From: CAWIOX01 sp963837775
GTDB taxonomy: Bacteria; Pseudomonadota; Gammaproteobacteria; Burkholderiales; Burkholderiaceae_D
Length of the DNA: 64,000 nt
Assembly: GCA_963837775.1 (NCBI GenBank)
Contig: CAWIOX010000033.1
Span: 1 to 64,000 of the forward strand
Direction of reading: 5' to 3'
Part shown: piece after piece, positions 1 through 8,399 of the stretch
How the letters are laid out: the number at the start of each line of letters is the position of its first letter
Numbering within the stretch: the first letter of the stretch is position 1
Notes under the pieces: model-generated
Database searches by the model: none
What the model saw: the letters and a program-made list of their open reading frames with translations, nothing else
What the model was told of the DNA's origin: nothing
Position numbers and translations under genes: made by a program

Positions 1-1354
1 GGCCGCGCTGGTAGCAATCCTGGATATCGACCAGCATCGCCTGATACTTTTCCTGCGCGGTCTTGTAGACCTGATCCTGGCGATCCTTGCGCTGATTCGG
101 CTTGTTCTGCGGAATCACCACGGTTTCCAGTCCGTAAATTTCCTGGAACTCGTAGGCTTCAGTATCGGCAGTGCCGGTCATGCCGGACAGCTTGCCGTAC
201 ATGCGGAAGTAATTCTGGAACGTGATCGACGCCAGCGTCTGGTTCTCGTTCTGGATCTTGACGCCTTCCTTGGCTTCGACCGCCTGGTGCAAGCCGTCCG
301 ACCAGCGCCGTCCCGTCATCAGGCGGCCGGTGAATTCATCGACGATCACGACTTCATTGTTCTGCACCACATAATGCTGATCCTTGAAGAACAAGGCATG
401 CGCGCGCAGCGCCGCATACAGATGGTGCACCAGCGTGATGTGGGTGGCGTCATACAGCGAGCCGCCTTCGGCCAGCAGACCCATTTCGGTCAGGATCTGC
501 TCGGCCCGCTCATGTCCGGCCTCGGTCAGCAAGACCTGATGTGACTTCTCGTCCTTGGTGTAATCGCCCGGCACCTCGACCTTGCCTTTGCCGTCCGGCG
601 TTTCTTCACCGATCTGCAAGGTCAGCAGCATCGGCACTTCATTCATTTTGTAATACAGGTCGGTGTGGTTTTCAGCCTGGCCGGAGATGATCAGCGGCGT
701 GCGCGCCTCATCGATCAGGATCGAATCGACCTCATCGACGATCGCGAAATTCAGGCTGCGCTGTACCCGGTCAGCGGCTTCGAACACCATGTTGTCGCGC
801 AGATAATCGAAACCGAATTCATTGTTGGTGCCGTAGGTGATGTCCGAATTGTAGGCGACCTGCTTGTCGTCGTGCTCCATCTGCGACAGGTTCACGCCGG
901 TAGTCAGGCCGAGCCAGCCATACAGGCGCCCCATCCCTTCCGCATCGCGCTGCGCCAGGTAATCATTGACGGTCACCACGTGCACGCCGTTGCCGGGCAG
1001 CGCATTCAGATAGGCGGCCAGCGTCGCCATCAGGGTCTTGCCTTCGCCGGTTCCCATTTCAGCGATTTTTCCGTAATGCAATACCATGCCGCCGATTAGC
1101 TGCACGTCGAAATGGCGCATCTTCAGCACCCGCTTGCTGGCCTCGCGGCAGACAGCGAACGCCTCAGGCAGCAGATCGTCGAGTTTTTCGCCATTCGCGA
1201 TACGCTGCTTGAAAGCCGGTGTCATCGCTTGCAACTCGGCGTCGGAAAGCGCTTCCATCTTCGGCTCAAGTGCATTGATCACTTGCACGGTCTTTTTGTA
1301 TTGCTTGAGCAGTCGCTGATTGCGGCTACCGAAAATCTGGGTCAGTAATGACAT
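1..1354 (-). CDS. secA: Preprotein translocase ATPase SecA (5' part; C-terminus beyond window)
   Basis: SecA is the ATPase that pushes unfolded preproteins through SecYEG at the inner membrane. The reading frame starts at ATG 1352-1354 (MSLLTQIFGSRNQRLLK) and stays open to base 1, giving about 451 residues, half of the usual ~900. Visible are the Walker A region (GTGEGKTLMA, about residue 100), the DEAD-like box VDEVDSILIDEARTPLI, the YGTNNEFGFDYLRDN motif, and the preprotein cross-linking domain up to GMTGTADTEAYEFQEIYGL. It follows the M23 peptidase gene on the same strand with a 190-bp gap, so it probably has its own promoter there. The C-terminal scaffold and zinc finger lie outside the window. 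Confidence 0.97.
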   Translation of the reverse strand, partial: MSLLTQIFGSRNQRLLKQYKKTVQVINALEPKMEALSDAELQAMTPAFKQRIANGEKLDDLLPEAFAVCREASKRVLKMRHFDVQLIGGMVLHYGKIAEMGTGEGKTLMATLAAYLNALPGNGVHVVTVNDYLAQRDAEGMGRLYGWLGLTTGVNLSQMEHDDKQVAYNSDITYGTNNEFGFDYLRDNMVFEAADRVQRSLNFAIVDEVDSILIDEARTPLIISGQAENHTDLYYKMNEVPMLLTLQIGEETPDGKGKVEVPGDYTKDEKSHQVLLTEAGHERAEQILTEMGLLAEGGSLYDATHITLVHHLYAALRAHALFFKDQHYVVQNNEVVIVDEFTGRLMTGRRWSDGLHQAVEAKEGVKIQNENQTLASITFQNYFRMYGKLSGMTGTADTEAYEFQEIYGLETVVIPQNKPNQRKDRQDQVYKTAQEKYQAMLVDIQDCYQRG

Positions 1355-1547
1355 ACTCGAATTCTAGAAAAGGCGCCGGGAAAAAGACTCGATGCGTATT
1401 GCGCAAACAACGCAAGGAGCCGGACTATGGCAAAAAAAGTAAATTTTATCATGCGACCCATGCCAGATTGGGGTAACACAGAGGTAAACAAGGCTCAAGT
1501 GACGTCATTGCGCAGATAGTGACGCATGCAGCAGAGAGCCGTGTATT

Positions 1548-2510
1548 TTATTTGTTCATCAGAGCGGCCATTTTTGCCTGGTCGGCACCGGCCAGCAAGA
1601 ACTTGTTCGGATCTTGCGGCACGCCTTTGACGCGCACCTCGAAATGCAGATGGGCCCCGGTCGAACGCCCGGTCGAGCCGATATCCGCCACATGCTCGGC
1701 ACGCCCGACGATATCGCCTACCTTCACCAGCAATCTGGACGCATGTGCGTAACGGGTGATGATGCCATTGCCATGGTCGATCTCCAGCATATTACCGAAC
1801 TGATAATGAAACTCCGCTGCGATCACGACGCCGCCCGCGGCCGCGACGATCGGCGTACCGCGCGGCGCCGGGAAATCGATGCCCTCGTGAAAAGTGCTGC
1901 GGCCGGTAAACGGATCGAAACGCATGCCAAAACCCGAAGCCACGTAATTCACGTTGACCGGCTGAATCGTCGGCAACAACTTCGACTTGATCTTGTCCGT
2001 CATCAGCGTGGTTTCGACCACGTTCATGTAATCGGTGCGATGCTCGATATCTTGCGCCAGCGCGTCCAGCAGTTTCTGGAACTCGGTCAGACTCAAATCT
2101 GGTGCGTCCGGTCCGGCCTGCAGAAAGGGCGCGGCGCCACCGCGGCCGGGACGCTCCCTGAAGTTGAATGCTTCCGGCTTCACGCCGGCCAAACCCTGCA
2201 CCCGCTCGCCCAGCGCATCCAGCCGCACCAGTTGCGCCTGCATTTCACCCAGCTTGCTCGCCATCACGGCCAGATTTTCCTTCAGATAGCGGTCTTTATT
2301 GCCGCTCTCTGGCGGCGCCGCAGTACCGAGCAGGTCACGCAGGAAAGGGGATTGGATATCGGCCGCAAAGCGCAGCGTCAACCCATGCAGCATGAGCGCC
2401 CCCGCCATCACCAATGCCAGCATGGCCAGCAGCAGCCACGCCAGATGCCGGTGCGTCAGCGTGATGGATTTGGCCTGCGTGAAACGGGGGTGCAACAGAA
2501 TTATTTGCAT
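1548..2510 (-). CDS. M23 family metallopeptidase (LytM-type), membrane anchored
   Basis: A 320-residue predicted murein endopeptidase or amidase activator. Residues ~23-45 form a single hydrophobic segment (HLAWLLLAMLALVMAGALML), so it is probably anchored with its catalytic part in the periplasm. A linker or coiled-coil region (~70-165) follows. The peptidase M23 domain lies at about 195-300. Zinc-ligand motifs are visible: HEGIDF (H..xD) and the C-terminal HLHFEV. It lies between secA and lpxC/dciA, as is common in Burkholderiales. It is divergent from the dciA-like gene with only 51 bp between starts. The domain call is sure; whether the enzyme itself cuts peptidoglycan or regulates an amidase is not decidable here. 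Confidence 0.9.
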   Translation of the reverse strand: MQIILLHPRFTQAKSITLTHRHLAWLLLAMLALVMAGALMLHGLTLRFAADIQSPFLRDLLGTAAPPESGNKDRYLKENLAVMASKLGEMQAQLVRLDALGERVQGLAGVKPEAFNFRERPGRGGAAPFLQAGPDAPDLSLTEFQKLLDALAQDIEHRTDYMNVVETTLMTDKIKSKLLPTIQPVNVNYVASGFGMRFDPFTGRSTFHEGIDFPAPRGTPIVAAAGGVVIAAEFHYQFGNMLEIDHGNGIITRYAHASRLLVKVGDIVGRAEHVADIGSTGRSTGAHLHFEVRVKGVPQDPNKFLLAGADQAKMAALMNK

Positions 2511-2561
2511 CTCGACTCCTCTGGCTCAACCATCCTGCAGCAGGTGTGATAAGGTTCAAAG

Positions 2562-3065
2562 ATGATGCGAACACCCTCTTACACCCCTTACCAACGCAGT
2601 ACTCGCCCGACCAAATCGCCCCTCAGCGCAACCGGCGCGGCCGATTTTCTGCGTGCAAACGACAAGATGGCAGCCATCATGCCGGCGGTCATGCGCATGG
2701 CTGCCTTGCAAAAAGATTGTGCCGAGACACTGCCTGCGATGTTCGAAGCCTGCGCCATCCTGCAATTTGAATCCGGTCAACTGGTGCTGTCGACGCCGAA
2801 TGCGGCAATCGCAGCAAAACTGAAGCAGCAGCTACCGAAACTGCAGGACGCTTTACAGCAGCGAGGATGGCAGGTTAACGCAATACGGCTCAAAGTACAA
2901 GTGACGAAAATCCTTGAAAAATCAATCCCTTGCAAGCAACTGACGCTGCCGCAACAGGCGATGTCCGCACTCGCGGTACTGGCCGACACGCTGGAAACTT
3001 CGCCCCGCAATGAAGCGCTGAAAGCCGCCATCAAGGCCATGGTGCAACGTCATCGCGACGGCTGA
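2562..3065 (+). CDS. dciA: DUF721/DciA-like protein (candidate replicative helicase loader)
   Basis: A 167-residue protein with a DUF721 (DciA-type) domain at about residues 22-110: ADFLRANDKMAAIMPAVMRMAALQKDC followed by a beta-rich stretch (ILQFESGQLVLSTPNAAIAAKLKQQLPKL). Proteins of the DciA family load the DnaB helicase in bacteria without DnaC. The Arg/Pro/Ser-rich N-terminus and the Arg/His-ending tail look disordered. The start is ATG 2562 (MMRTPSY); the second Met is an alternative. The gene is transcribed away from the M23 peptidase gene and ends before a convergent intergenic region that holds repeat copy A and the lpxC terminator. The family call is good; the helicase-loading role is inferred from the family. 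Confidence 0.8.
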   Translation: MMRTPSYTPYQRSTRPTKSPLSATGAADFLRANDKMAAIMPAVMRMAALQKDCAETLPAMFEACAILQFESGQLVLSTPNAAIAAKLKQQLPKLQDALQQRGWQVNAIRLKVQVTKILEKSIPCKQLTLPQQAMSALAVLADTLETSPRNEALKAAIKAMVQRHRDG

Positions 3066-3103
3066 CAAGCGCTGAAACCAGCCAATGGGAAAATCTGGCA
3101 CTC

Positions 3104-3179
3104 AAATATACCCCTATGAGTATATTTTAATGCCCTTTAAAATCAAGCGGCAGGCCATGCATTTTGATTGATACCCCCC
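3104..3179 (+). repeat. Dispersed 3'-end repeat, copy A
   Basis: One of seven related elements in this window. It begins 38 bases after the dciA stop codon. The left half carries ATATAC...GTATATTTTAA, the middle carries GCGGCAGGCCATG, and the end is GATACCCCCC. AATCAA and TTGATT (about 3141-3169) flank the middle and could pair. Confidence 0.75.
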
Positions 3180-3210
3180 AACAAATTCCGCCCATCTACT
3201 TTTCAGTATA

Positions 3211-3232
3211 AAAAAACCCGCTCGAAAGCGGG
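3211..3232 (-). terminator. Rho-independent terminator of lpxC
   Basis: The stem CCCGCT/AGCGGG (3217-3222 with 3227-3232) has a CGAA tetraloop. On the minus strand it is followed by a run of T (the A run at 3210-3216 on the plus strand). It lies 28 bases after the lpxC stop. Confidence 0.85.
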
Positions 3233-3259
3233 TCGCCGTACATTCCCGGTGGTGCTGCC

Positions 3260-4195
3260 TCAGTTTCGAACCCATTCCTGGCGTGTCTGGTCGGCATAAG
3301 CGCGCGGCGCAGATTCCAGCGTATCGAAACTGACGATTTCATACGCGTCCGGTTGTGCCAGCAACACCCGCAGCAACTGGTTGTTCAAACCATGTCCGGA
3401 CTTGTGCGCGGTATAACTGGCCAGCAAAGGATGCCCAACCAGATACAAATCGCCGATCGCATCGAGTATCTTGTGACGCACGAATTCGTCGTCATAGCGC
3501 AGGCCGTCCTTGTTCAAAATCCGGTATTCATCCATCACGATCGCATTTTCCAGCGACCCACCGCGCGCCAGACCCAGGCCGCGCAGCGTCTCGACATCCT
3601 GCATGAAGCCGAAGGTGCGCGCACGCGCCACATCCTTGACGTAGGAAACCTGGCTGAAATCGACTTCTGCGCGCTGACTGGTGCCATCTACCGCCGGGTG
3701 GTTGAATTCAATGAAAAAATTCAATTTGAAGCCGTCGAACGGATCTAATCGCGCCCACTTCTCGGCAGCGCCCTGGCCTTCGCGGATTTCGACTGACTTC
3801 TTTACCCGGATAAATTTTTTCGCGGCATTCTGTTCTTGCAATCCAGCTTGTTGCAACAGATACACGAATGAGGATGCTGAGCCATCCATGATCGGGATTT
3901 CTTCTGCACTGACATCGATATACAGGTTATCGATCCCCAGCCCGGCACAGGCCGACATCAGGTGCTCTACCGTGGAGACCCTGGCGCCATCTTTGATCAG
4001 CGTCGATGCCATGCGGGTATCCCCGACACTGGCGGCGGAAACCGGGAAATCCACGACCGGATTCAAATCGACGCGGCGAAATACGATCCCGGTATCCGGC
4101 GCGGCAGGCCGCAAGGTCAGTTCGACTTTTGTACCGGAGTGAAGTCCGACACCAATTGTCTTGACGAGATTTTTGACGGTTCTTTGTTTCAGCAT
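3260..4195 (-). CDS. lpxC: UDP-3-O-acyl-N-acetylglucosamine deacetylase LpxC
   Basis: LpxC is a zinc deacetylase and the committed step of lipid A synthesis, acting in the cytosol. At 311 residues it is the usual family length when started at MLKQRTVKNLVKTIGVGLHSG (ATG 4193-4195). The frame is open further upstream to 4351, but that extension (MDEKRRFRRR...) does not look like LpxC. Zinc-site and catalytic motifs are visible: STVEHLMSA (H), HKILDAIGDL (H/D) and the C-terminal HKSGHGLNN. A TATAAT box lies only 6 bases before this ATG, raising the possibility of a leaderless transcript. It ends at a strong terminator. Confidence 0.96.
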   Translation of the reverse strand: MLKQRTVKNLVKTIGVGLHSGTKVELTLRPAAPDTGIVFRRVDLNPVVDFPVSAASVGDTRMASTLIKDGARVSTVEHLMSACAGLGIDNLYIDVSAEEIPIMDGSASSFVYLLQQAGLQEQNAAKKFIRVKKSVEIREGQGAAEKWARLDPFDGFKLNFFIEFNHPAVDGTSQRAEVDFSQVSYVKDVARARTFGFMQDVETLRGLGLARGGSLENAIVMDEYRILNKDGLRYDDEFVRHKILDAIGDLYLVGHPLLASYTAHKSGHGLNNQLLRVLLAQPDAYEIVSFDTLESAPRAYADQTRQEWVRN

Positions 4196-4201
4196 ACCGG
4201 C

Positions 4202-4207
4202 ATTATA
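4202..4207 (-). promoter_or_regulatory. Perfect -10 box directly in front of lpxC
   Basis: TATAAT on the minus strand ends 6 bases before the lpxC ATG. A transcript started 7 bases downstream would begin at or next to the A of the start codon. No good -35 is seen 16-18 bp upstream, so the call is tentative. Confidence 0.4.
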
Positions 4208-4316
4208 ACTACCAACCGGGCAGTCAGTAATCGCTTGAGCGGGCATTGTGGGACAAAAACGACGCCCACCGCCGTCACCACCAGTCAGTGCATGCAGCCT
4301 GATCGCCTCGGAAAAT

Positions 4317-4345
4317 GAAAAACGGCGCCTGAAGCGCCGTTTTTC
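4317..4345 (-). terminator. Rho-independent terminator of the peroxiredoxin gene (bidirectional shape)
   Basis: An 8-bp stem AACGGCGC/GCGCCGTT (4321-4328 with 4334-4341) has T runs on either strand. It lies 19 bases after the peroxiredoxin stop. Confidence 0.88.
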
Positions 4346-4359
4346 ATCCAAACAATGGC

Positions 4360-4866
4360 TTATCCCAATTGTGCCAGCAAAGTTTCCGCGTTCGACACCT
4401 CGAATGCGCCACCTTGTTCAACATTGAGTTGCGTCACAACGCCGTCCTCGACCAGCATCGAATAACGCTGGGAACGGGTGCCCATACCGAATTTAGAGAA
4501 ATCGGCATCCAGGCCAAGCGCCTTGCTGTAAGCGGCATTGCCGTCTGCCATCATGCGCACCACGCCGGTCGCTTTCTGATCGCGGCCCCAGGCTCCCATC
4601 ACGAATGCGTCGTTGACCGAGATGCACCAGATTTCATCTACGCCCTTGGCCTTGAGCTCAGCGGCGTGCTTGACATAGCCCGGCACATGTTGTGCCGAGC
4701 AGGTCGGTGTGTAAGCACCAGGCAGGCCAAAAATCGCGATCTTTTTCCCTTTTGCCAAGTCGCTCACATTGAACGTATTTGGGCCAAGCGCACAGCCTTC
4801 TGTTGCCGATTCGATGAATTCTGCCAATGCGCCTTCAGGCAAACGGTCGCCGATTTTAATAGTCAT
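4360..4866 (-). CDS. Peroxiredoxin, Prx5/AhpE-like (redoxin family)
   Basis: A 168-residue thiol peroxidase that reduces hydroperoxides in the cytosol, using a thioredoxin- or glutaredoxin-type reductant. The peroxidatic site is GAYTPTCSAQHVPGY, with the cysteine at about residue 56. The next conserved block is WCISVNDAFVMGAWGRD, followed by RSQRYSMLVEDGVV (the distal Arg). Length and motifs fit the Prx5 subfamily. It sits alone between terminators in the ftsZ-lpxC interval, a position seen in many Burkholderiales. ATG 4866 follows an AGGAGT Shine-Dalgarno. The specific reductant cannot be read from the sequence. Confidence 0.93.
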   Translation of the reverse strand: MTIKIGDRLPEGALAEFIESATEGCALGPNTFNVSDLAKGKKIAIFGLPGAYTPTCSAQHVPGYVKHAAELKAKGVDEIWCISVNDAFVMGAWGRDQKATGVVRMMADGNAAYSKALGLDADFSKFGMGTRSQRYSMLVEDGVVTQLNVEQGGAFEVSNAETLLAQLG

Positions 4867-4895
4867 GCTGGACTCCTATGGATGTGTTCTGGAAT

Positions 4896-4926
4896 GAAAA
4901 ACGCCGCGCAAACCTTAACGCGGCGT
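4896..4926 (-). terminator. Rho-independent terminator of ftsZ (end of dcw cluster)
   Basis: An 8-bp GC stem ACGCCGCG/CGCGGCGT (4901-4908 with 4919-4926) is followed on the minus strand by TTTT. It lies about 105 bases after the ftsZ stop and just upstream of the peroxiredoxin gene. Confidence 0.85.
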
Positions 4927-5030
4927 GCAGACTGCAGTATGCCTGAGTCTGTTTTTTTCTGCAGGAGCAGCGAACTCTATTCCAAGTGGCTAACAGGCCG
5001 GCAACTCAGATGCCAGCCATGCCAGCAAAC

Positions 5031-6224
5031 TCAATCCGCTTGCTTGCGCAGGAAAGCAGGGATGTCGTAAGTTTCCATCCCGTTCTTCTCCAACGCGCGC
5101 ACAGTCTCTGACGCGGACTGGCTGCGCCATACGGATGGCGTCTTGAGACTATCAAATGACGGTGTTGATGCCATGCCATGCTGCATCGCACCAGCGGCAG
5201 ACGTTGCGCCCATCATCGGCTCGTTGTGCGTTCCGGTGCGCAACATAGGCGTCTGCACCAACTGCATCGCTTTCTTGGCACGACCGAGACCGGTTGCAAC
5301 GACTGTCACACGAATGTCATCGCCCATTGCATCATCATAGGCAATACCCTGGGCAATCGATGCGTCGGGAGCCGCAAAGGCACGCACTGCAGCCATGACT
5401 TCCTTGATTTCCTTACCCTTGAGACCGCGGCTGGCAGTGACATTAACCAGTACGCCACGGGCACCTGACAGATCGATACCATCCAGTAAAGGCGAAGCGA
5501 CGGCTTGTTCTGCTGCAATACGCGCACGATCTATGCCAGAGGCGGTTGCCGTACCCATCATCGCCTTGCCCTGCTCGCCCATGATGGTCTTGACGTCATT
5601 GAAATCGACGTTGATATGACCCGGCACATTGATGATCTCGGCAATCCCCGCGACGGCATTGTTGAGCACGTCATCGGCGTGTTGCAGCCATTCGATCATG
5701 CTGTCATCTTCGTAAATTTCTTCCAGCTTTGCGTTCAGGATGATGATCAGCGAATCGACATGCTGGGACAAGGCATCGAGCCCATCGTCAGCGATATCCA
5801 TGCACTTTTGCCCCTCATACGAAAATGGCTTGGAGACCACCGCGACCGTCAGCGCCCCTAGTTCTTTCGCAATTTGAGCGACAATAGGCGCCGCACCGGT
5901 ACCGGTGCCACCACCCATGCCTGCCGCAATGAAGACCATGTGCGCGCCGCGCAATGCATCTTCGATACGGGCACGCGACTCTTCCGCCAATTGGCGCCCG
6001 ACTTCTGGCTTCATGCCGGCACCCAGTCCGGTCTCGCCAATCTGGATCACGTTATGCGCCTTGGATTGCAAAAGCGCCTGTGCATCGGTATTGGCGCAAA
6101 TGAACTCGACCCCGGACACGCCTTTATTGATCATGTGCTGGACTGCATTACCACCCGCACCACCGACGCCGACAACCTTGATCACAGTACCTTGCGTAGC
6201 ATGATCGACCATATCAAATTCCAT
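5031..6224 (-). CDS. ftsZ: Cell division GTPase FtsZ
   Basis: FtsZ is the tubulin-like GTPase that forms the Z ring at mid-cell. It has 397 residues. Visible are the N-terminal nucleotide-binding GVGGAGGNAV, the tubulin signature GGGTGTGAAP (about residues 104-113), the T7-loop NVDFNDVKTIM, and a conserved C-terminal tail DIPAFLRKQ that binds FtsA/ZipA, preceded by a variable linker. ATG 6224 is preceded by AGGGGAG. It is the last gene of the dcw cluster and is separated from ftsA by 134 bp that contain a large hairpin. It is closed by its own terminator. Confidence 0.98.
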   Translation of the reverse strand: MEFDMVDHATQGTVIKVVGVGGAGGNAVQHMINKGVSGVEFICANTDAQALLQSKAHNVIQIGETGLGAGMKPEVGRQLAEESRARIEDALRGAHMVFIAAGMGGGTGTGAAPIVAQIAKELGALTVAVVSKPFSYEGQKCMDIADDGLDALSQHVDSLIIILNAKLEEIYEDDSMIEWLQHADDVLNNAVAGIAEIINVPGHINVDFNDVKTIMGEQGKAMMGTATASGIDRARIAAEQAVASPLLDGIDLSGARGVLVNVTASRGLKGKEIKEVMAAVRAFAAPDASIAQGIAYDDAMGDDIRVTVVATGLGRAKKAMQLVQTPMLRTGTHNEPMMGATSAAGAMQHGMASTPSFDSLKTPSVWRSQSASETVRALEKNGMETYDIPAFLRKQAD

Positions 6225-6248
6225 GATGCTCCCCTATATCAGTGTGCA

Positions 6249-6297
6249 GTTATCAGTCGGGAGTCATCATGCAGAATGATGACTGGCGATTGATAAC
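6249..6297 (-). promoter_or_regulatory. Large stem-loop in the ftsZ leader
   Basis: A 49-base inverted repeat lies in the ftsA-ftsZ spacer. The outer arms are GTTATCAGTCG and CGATTGATAAC (11 bp with one G-U), followed by a GG/GG internal bulge. The inner arms are AGTCATCAT and ATGATGACT (9 bp) with a 5-base loop. It ends 24 bases before the ftsZ start. No T run follows, so it is not an ordinary terminator. Confidence 0.7.
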
Positions 6298-6358
6298 TAT
6301 CATTTAAACAAAATATCACGTTGCGCTGCAAGATCAAAACAAAACCATTGTCAAACCA

Positions 6359-7594
6359 TCAAAAATTACCTAAAAACCATTCTTTCATGCGCTGCCAGAC
6401 TGCCTTGACCGTACCATCCTGTTGCGTGACGACATGGCCGCGGTGATACTGCCTTTTTGCCTCCAACAATAAACCGAGAACAGTTGAATAACGCGGGCTA
6501 CGCACCACGTCGGCGAGCTGCCCGTTATAGACAGGAATACCCATGCGCGTCGGCTTCAGGAAAATATCTTCCGCCAGTTCCACCATGCCGGGAATCATGC
6601 CTGATCCACCGGTAATCACGATGCCGCTTGACAGCACTTCCTCATAGCCCGATTCACGCACAACTTGATGCACCAGAGCGAACAGTTCCTCAACCCGTGG
6701 TTCAATGACGGCGGCCAGAGCCTGCCGTGACAAGGTGCGCGGACTGCGATCGCCCAATCCGGGCACTTCCAGCGTCTCACCCGGATCTGCCAACGCCTGC
6801 TTGGCAACGCCATAGCGCAATTTGATTTCTTCCGCATCCGGTGTCGGTGTGCGCAAGGCCATCGCAATATCGCTGGTAATCTGATCACCGGCGATCGGTA
6901 TCACCGAGGTGTGACGAATCGCGCCTTCAGTAAAAATAGCAACATCGGTGGTACCGCCACCGATGTCGATCAACACTACGCCCAACTCTTTCTCATCGGC
7001 GGTCAGTACCGCATCGGCGGAAGCCATCGGCTGCAATATCAGGTCGGACACTTCAAGTCCGCAGCGCCGGATACACTTGACGATGTTTTGCACTGCAGAT
7101 ACCGCACCGGTCACTATATGCACCTTGACTTCCAGCCGGATGCCGCTCATCCCGATCGGTTCGCGCACGTCTTCCTGATTATCGACAATGAACTCCTGCG
7201 GCACGGTATGCAATAACTGCTGATCGGTCGGAATATTGACCGCTTTGGCCGTCTCAATAGCTCGCGAAACGTCTGTTGCCGTGACTTCCTTATCCTTGAT
7301 TGCTACCATGCCTCTGGAATTGAAGCTGCGGATATGGTTGCCGGCAATGCCTGCATAAACATTTTTTATTTTGCAGTCGGCCATCAATTCTGCCTCTTCC
7401 AACGCGCGCTGGATCGACTCGACTGTCGCCTCGATATTGACAACCACCCCTTTTTTCAAACCTTTGGACTCATGCTGACCAAGGCCGATCACCTCGTGCC
7501 GTCCATCCGGCATCACCTCGGCTACCACCGCCACCACTTTAGAGGTGCCGATATCGAGGCCGACGATCAGGTTTTTTGCGTCTTTTGTCATGTC
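6359..7594 (-). CDS. ftsA: Cell division protein FtsA
   Basis: FtsA is the actin-like ATPase that tethers FtsZ to the inner membrane. The ORF is open from ATG 7618, but I prefer ATG 7594 (MTKDAKNLIVGLDIGTSK), the usual family N-terminus; this gives 411 residues. Visible are the phosphate-1 motif GLDIGTSK, phosphate-2 VLIDIGGGTTDVAIF, the 1C domain between them, and the ending RMKEWFLGNF, an amphipathic membrane-targeting helix. The gene sits directly behind ftsQ (7 bp, or a 17-bp overlap with the longer start). The ftsZ leader follows it. Confidence 0.96.
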   Translation of the reverse strand, partial: DMTKDAKNLIVGLDIGTSKVVAVVAEVMPDGRHEVIGLGQHESKGLKKGVVVNIEATVESIQRALEEAELMADCKIKNVYAGIAGNHIRSFNSRGMVAIKDKEVTATDVSRAIETAKAVNIPTDQQLLHTVPQEFIVDNQEDVREPIGMSGIRLEVKVHIVTGAVSAVQNIVKCIRRCGLEVSDLILQPMASADAVLTADEKELGVVLIDIGGGTTDVAIFTEGAIRHTSVIPIAGDQITSDIAMALRTPTPDAEEIKLRYGVAKQALADPGETLEVPGLGDRSPRTLSRQALAAVIEPRVEELFALVHQVVRESGYEEVLSSGIVITGGSGMIPGMVELAEDIFLKPTRMGIPVYNGQLADVVRSPRYSTVLGLLLEAKRQYHRGHVVTQQDGTVKAVWQRMKEWFLGNF

Positions 7595-7601
7595 GTTTCG
7601 C

Positions 7602-8369
7602 TTACTTTTGTTTGCCATCCAAACCGATGATTTGCCCGTGCGCCCTCAGAGCCATACCATTCGGGTAACGCATATCCACGCTTTCAATCCGATCCTGCAG
7701 TTTGTCAACCAACTGCGGATAAATCCCGATCAATCGATCAACCCTCTCCTTGAGAGTTGCAGCATTCTGCTCACGGCCTAATTCCAACGCCATGCCATTG
7801 CTCAATTTGACTGACCATGCATAACGGCTGGATAACTGCACCGCCTCCGGCACCAGCTTGATCGGGGCAAACCATGTCCGTAGTGCGAGGTAGCGGGCCA
7901 ACACTTCTTTCTCACTACCTTCCGGCCCCATCAACTCCACCAACTCATGGTCATCCTCTGCCTCTGCCAGATTCGCAGTGAAAACATCCCCCTTCACGGA
8001 CAGCAAACGACCGTTATCGCCCCAAGTGCCAAGCGCCTCATGCTCCTCGACCGCAACAATCAAGCTATTCGGCCACTCGCGCCGCACCGTCGCCTTGCGC
8101 ACCCATGGCACTGTCTCAAAAGCGGCACGTACCGCATCCAAATTGGCAGTAAAAAAATTACCCTTGATGCGCGGTATAGCCGTATCTCTTATCGTCAAGC
8201 GATTCACATGATGCAACTTGCTGGACTCGGTACTGACTACGTGTATCGTCTTCAGCGTGAACATCGGACGCTGTGCCAGCCACCACAAACCGGCAGCGAA
8301 CAATGCCAGCACAAACAAGCCAAATAAGGCATTGGCTGTTGTGTTGAGCATTTTGATGTCTTGCCACAT
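7602..8369 (-). CDS. ftsQ: Cell division protein FtsQ
   Basis: FtsQ is a bitopic divisome scaffold that links FtsL/FtsB with the rest of the divisome in the periplasm. It has 255 residues: a short cytosolic tail, one transmembrane segment (~13-33, ALFGLFVLALFAAGLWWLA), a POTRA domain (~38-108, starting FTLKTIHVVS) and a beta domain ending near SVDMRYPNGMALR. ATG 8369 is used; MLNTTANALFG at 8351 is an alternative. It is separated from ddlB by 30 bp and leads into ftsA. Confidence 0.95.
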   Translation of the reverse strand: MWQDIKMLNTTANALFGLFVLALFAAGLWWLAQRPMFTLKTIHVVSTESSKLHHVNRLTIRDTAIPRIKGNFFTANLDAVRAAFETVPWVRKATVRREWPNSLIVAVEEHEALGTWGDNGRLLSVKGDVFTANLAEAEDDHELVELMGPEGSEKEVLARYLALRTWFAPIKLVPEAVQLSSRYAWSVKLSNGMALELGREQNAATLKERVDRLIGIYPQLVDKLQDRIESVDMRYPNGMALRAHGQIIGLDGKQK

Positions 8370-8399
8370 GATCGCTATCGCACTCTTAACTGATGCAGA

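Noticed and set aside
1420..1490. Possible eighth copy of the dispersed repeat upstream of secA
   Set aside because: Only a short ATTTTATCATGCGA...CCATG segment resembles the core; the left dyad and the ATACCCC end are missing.
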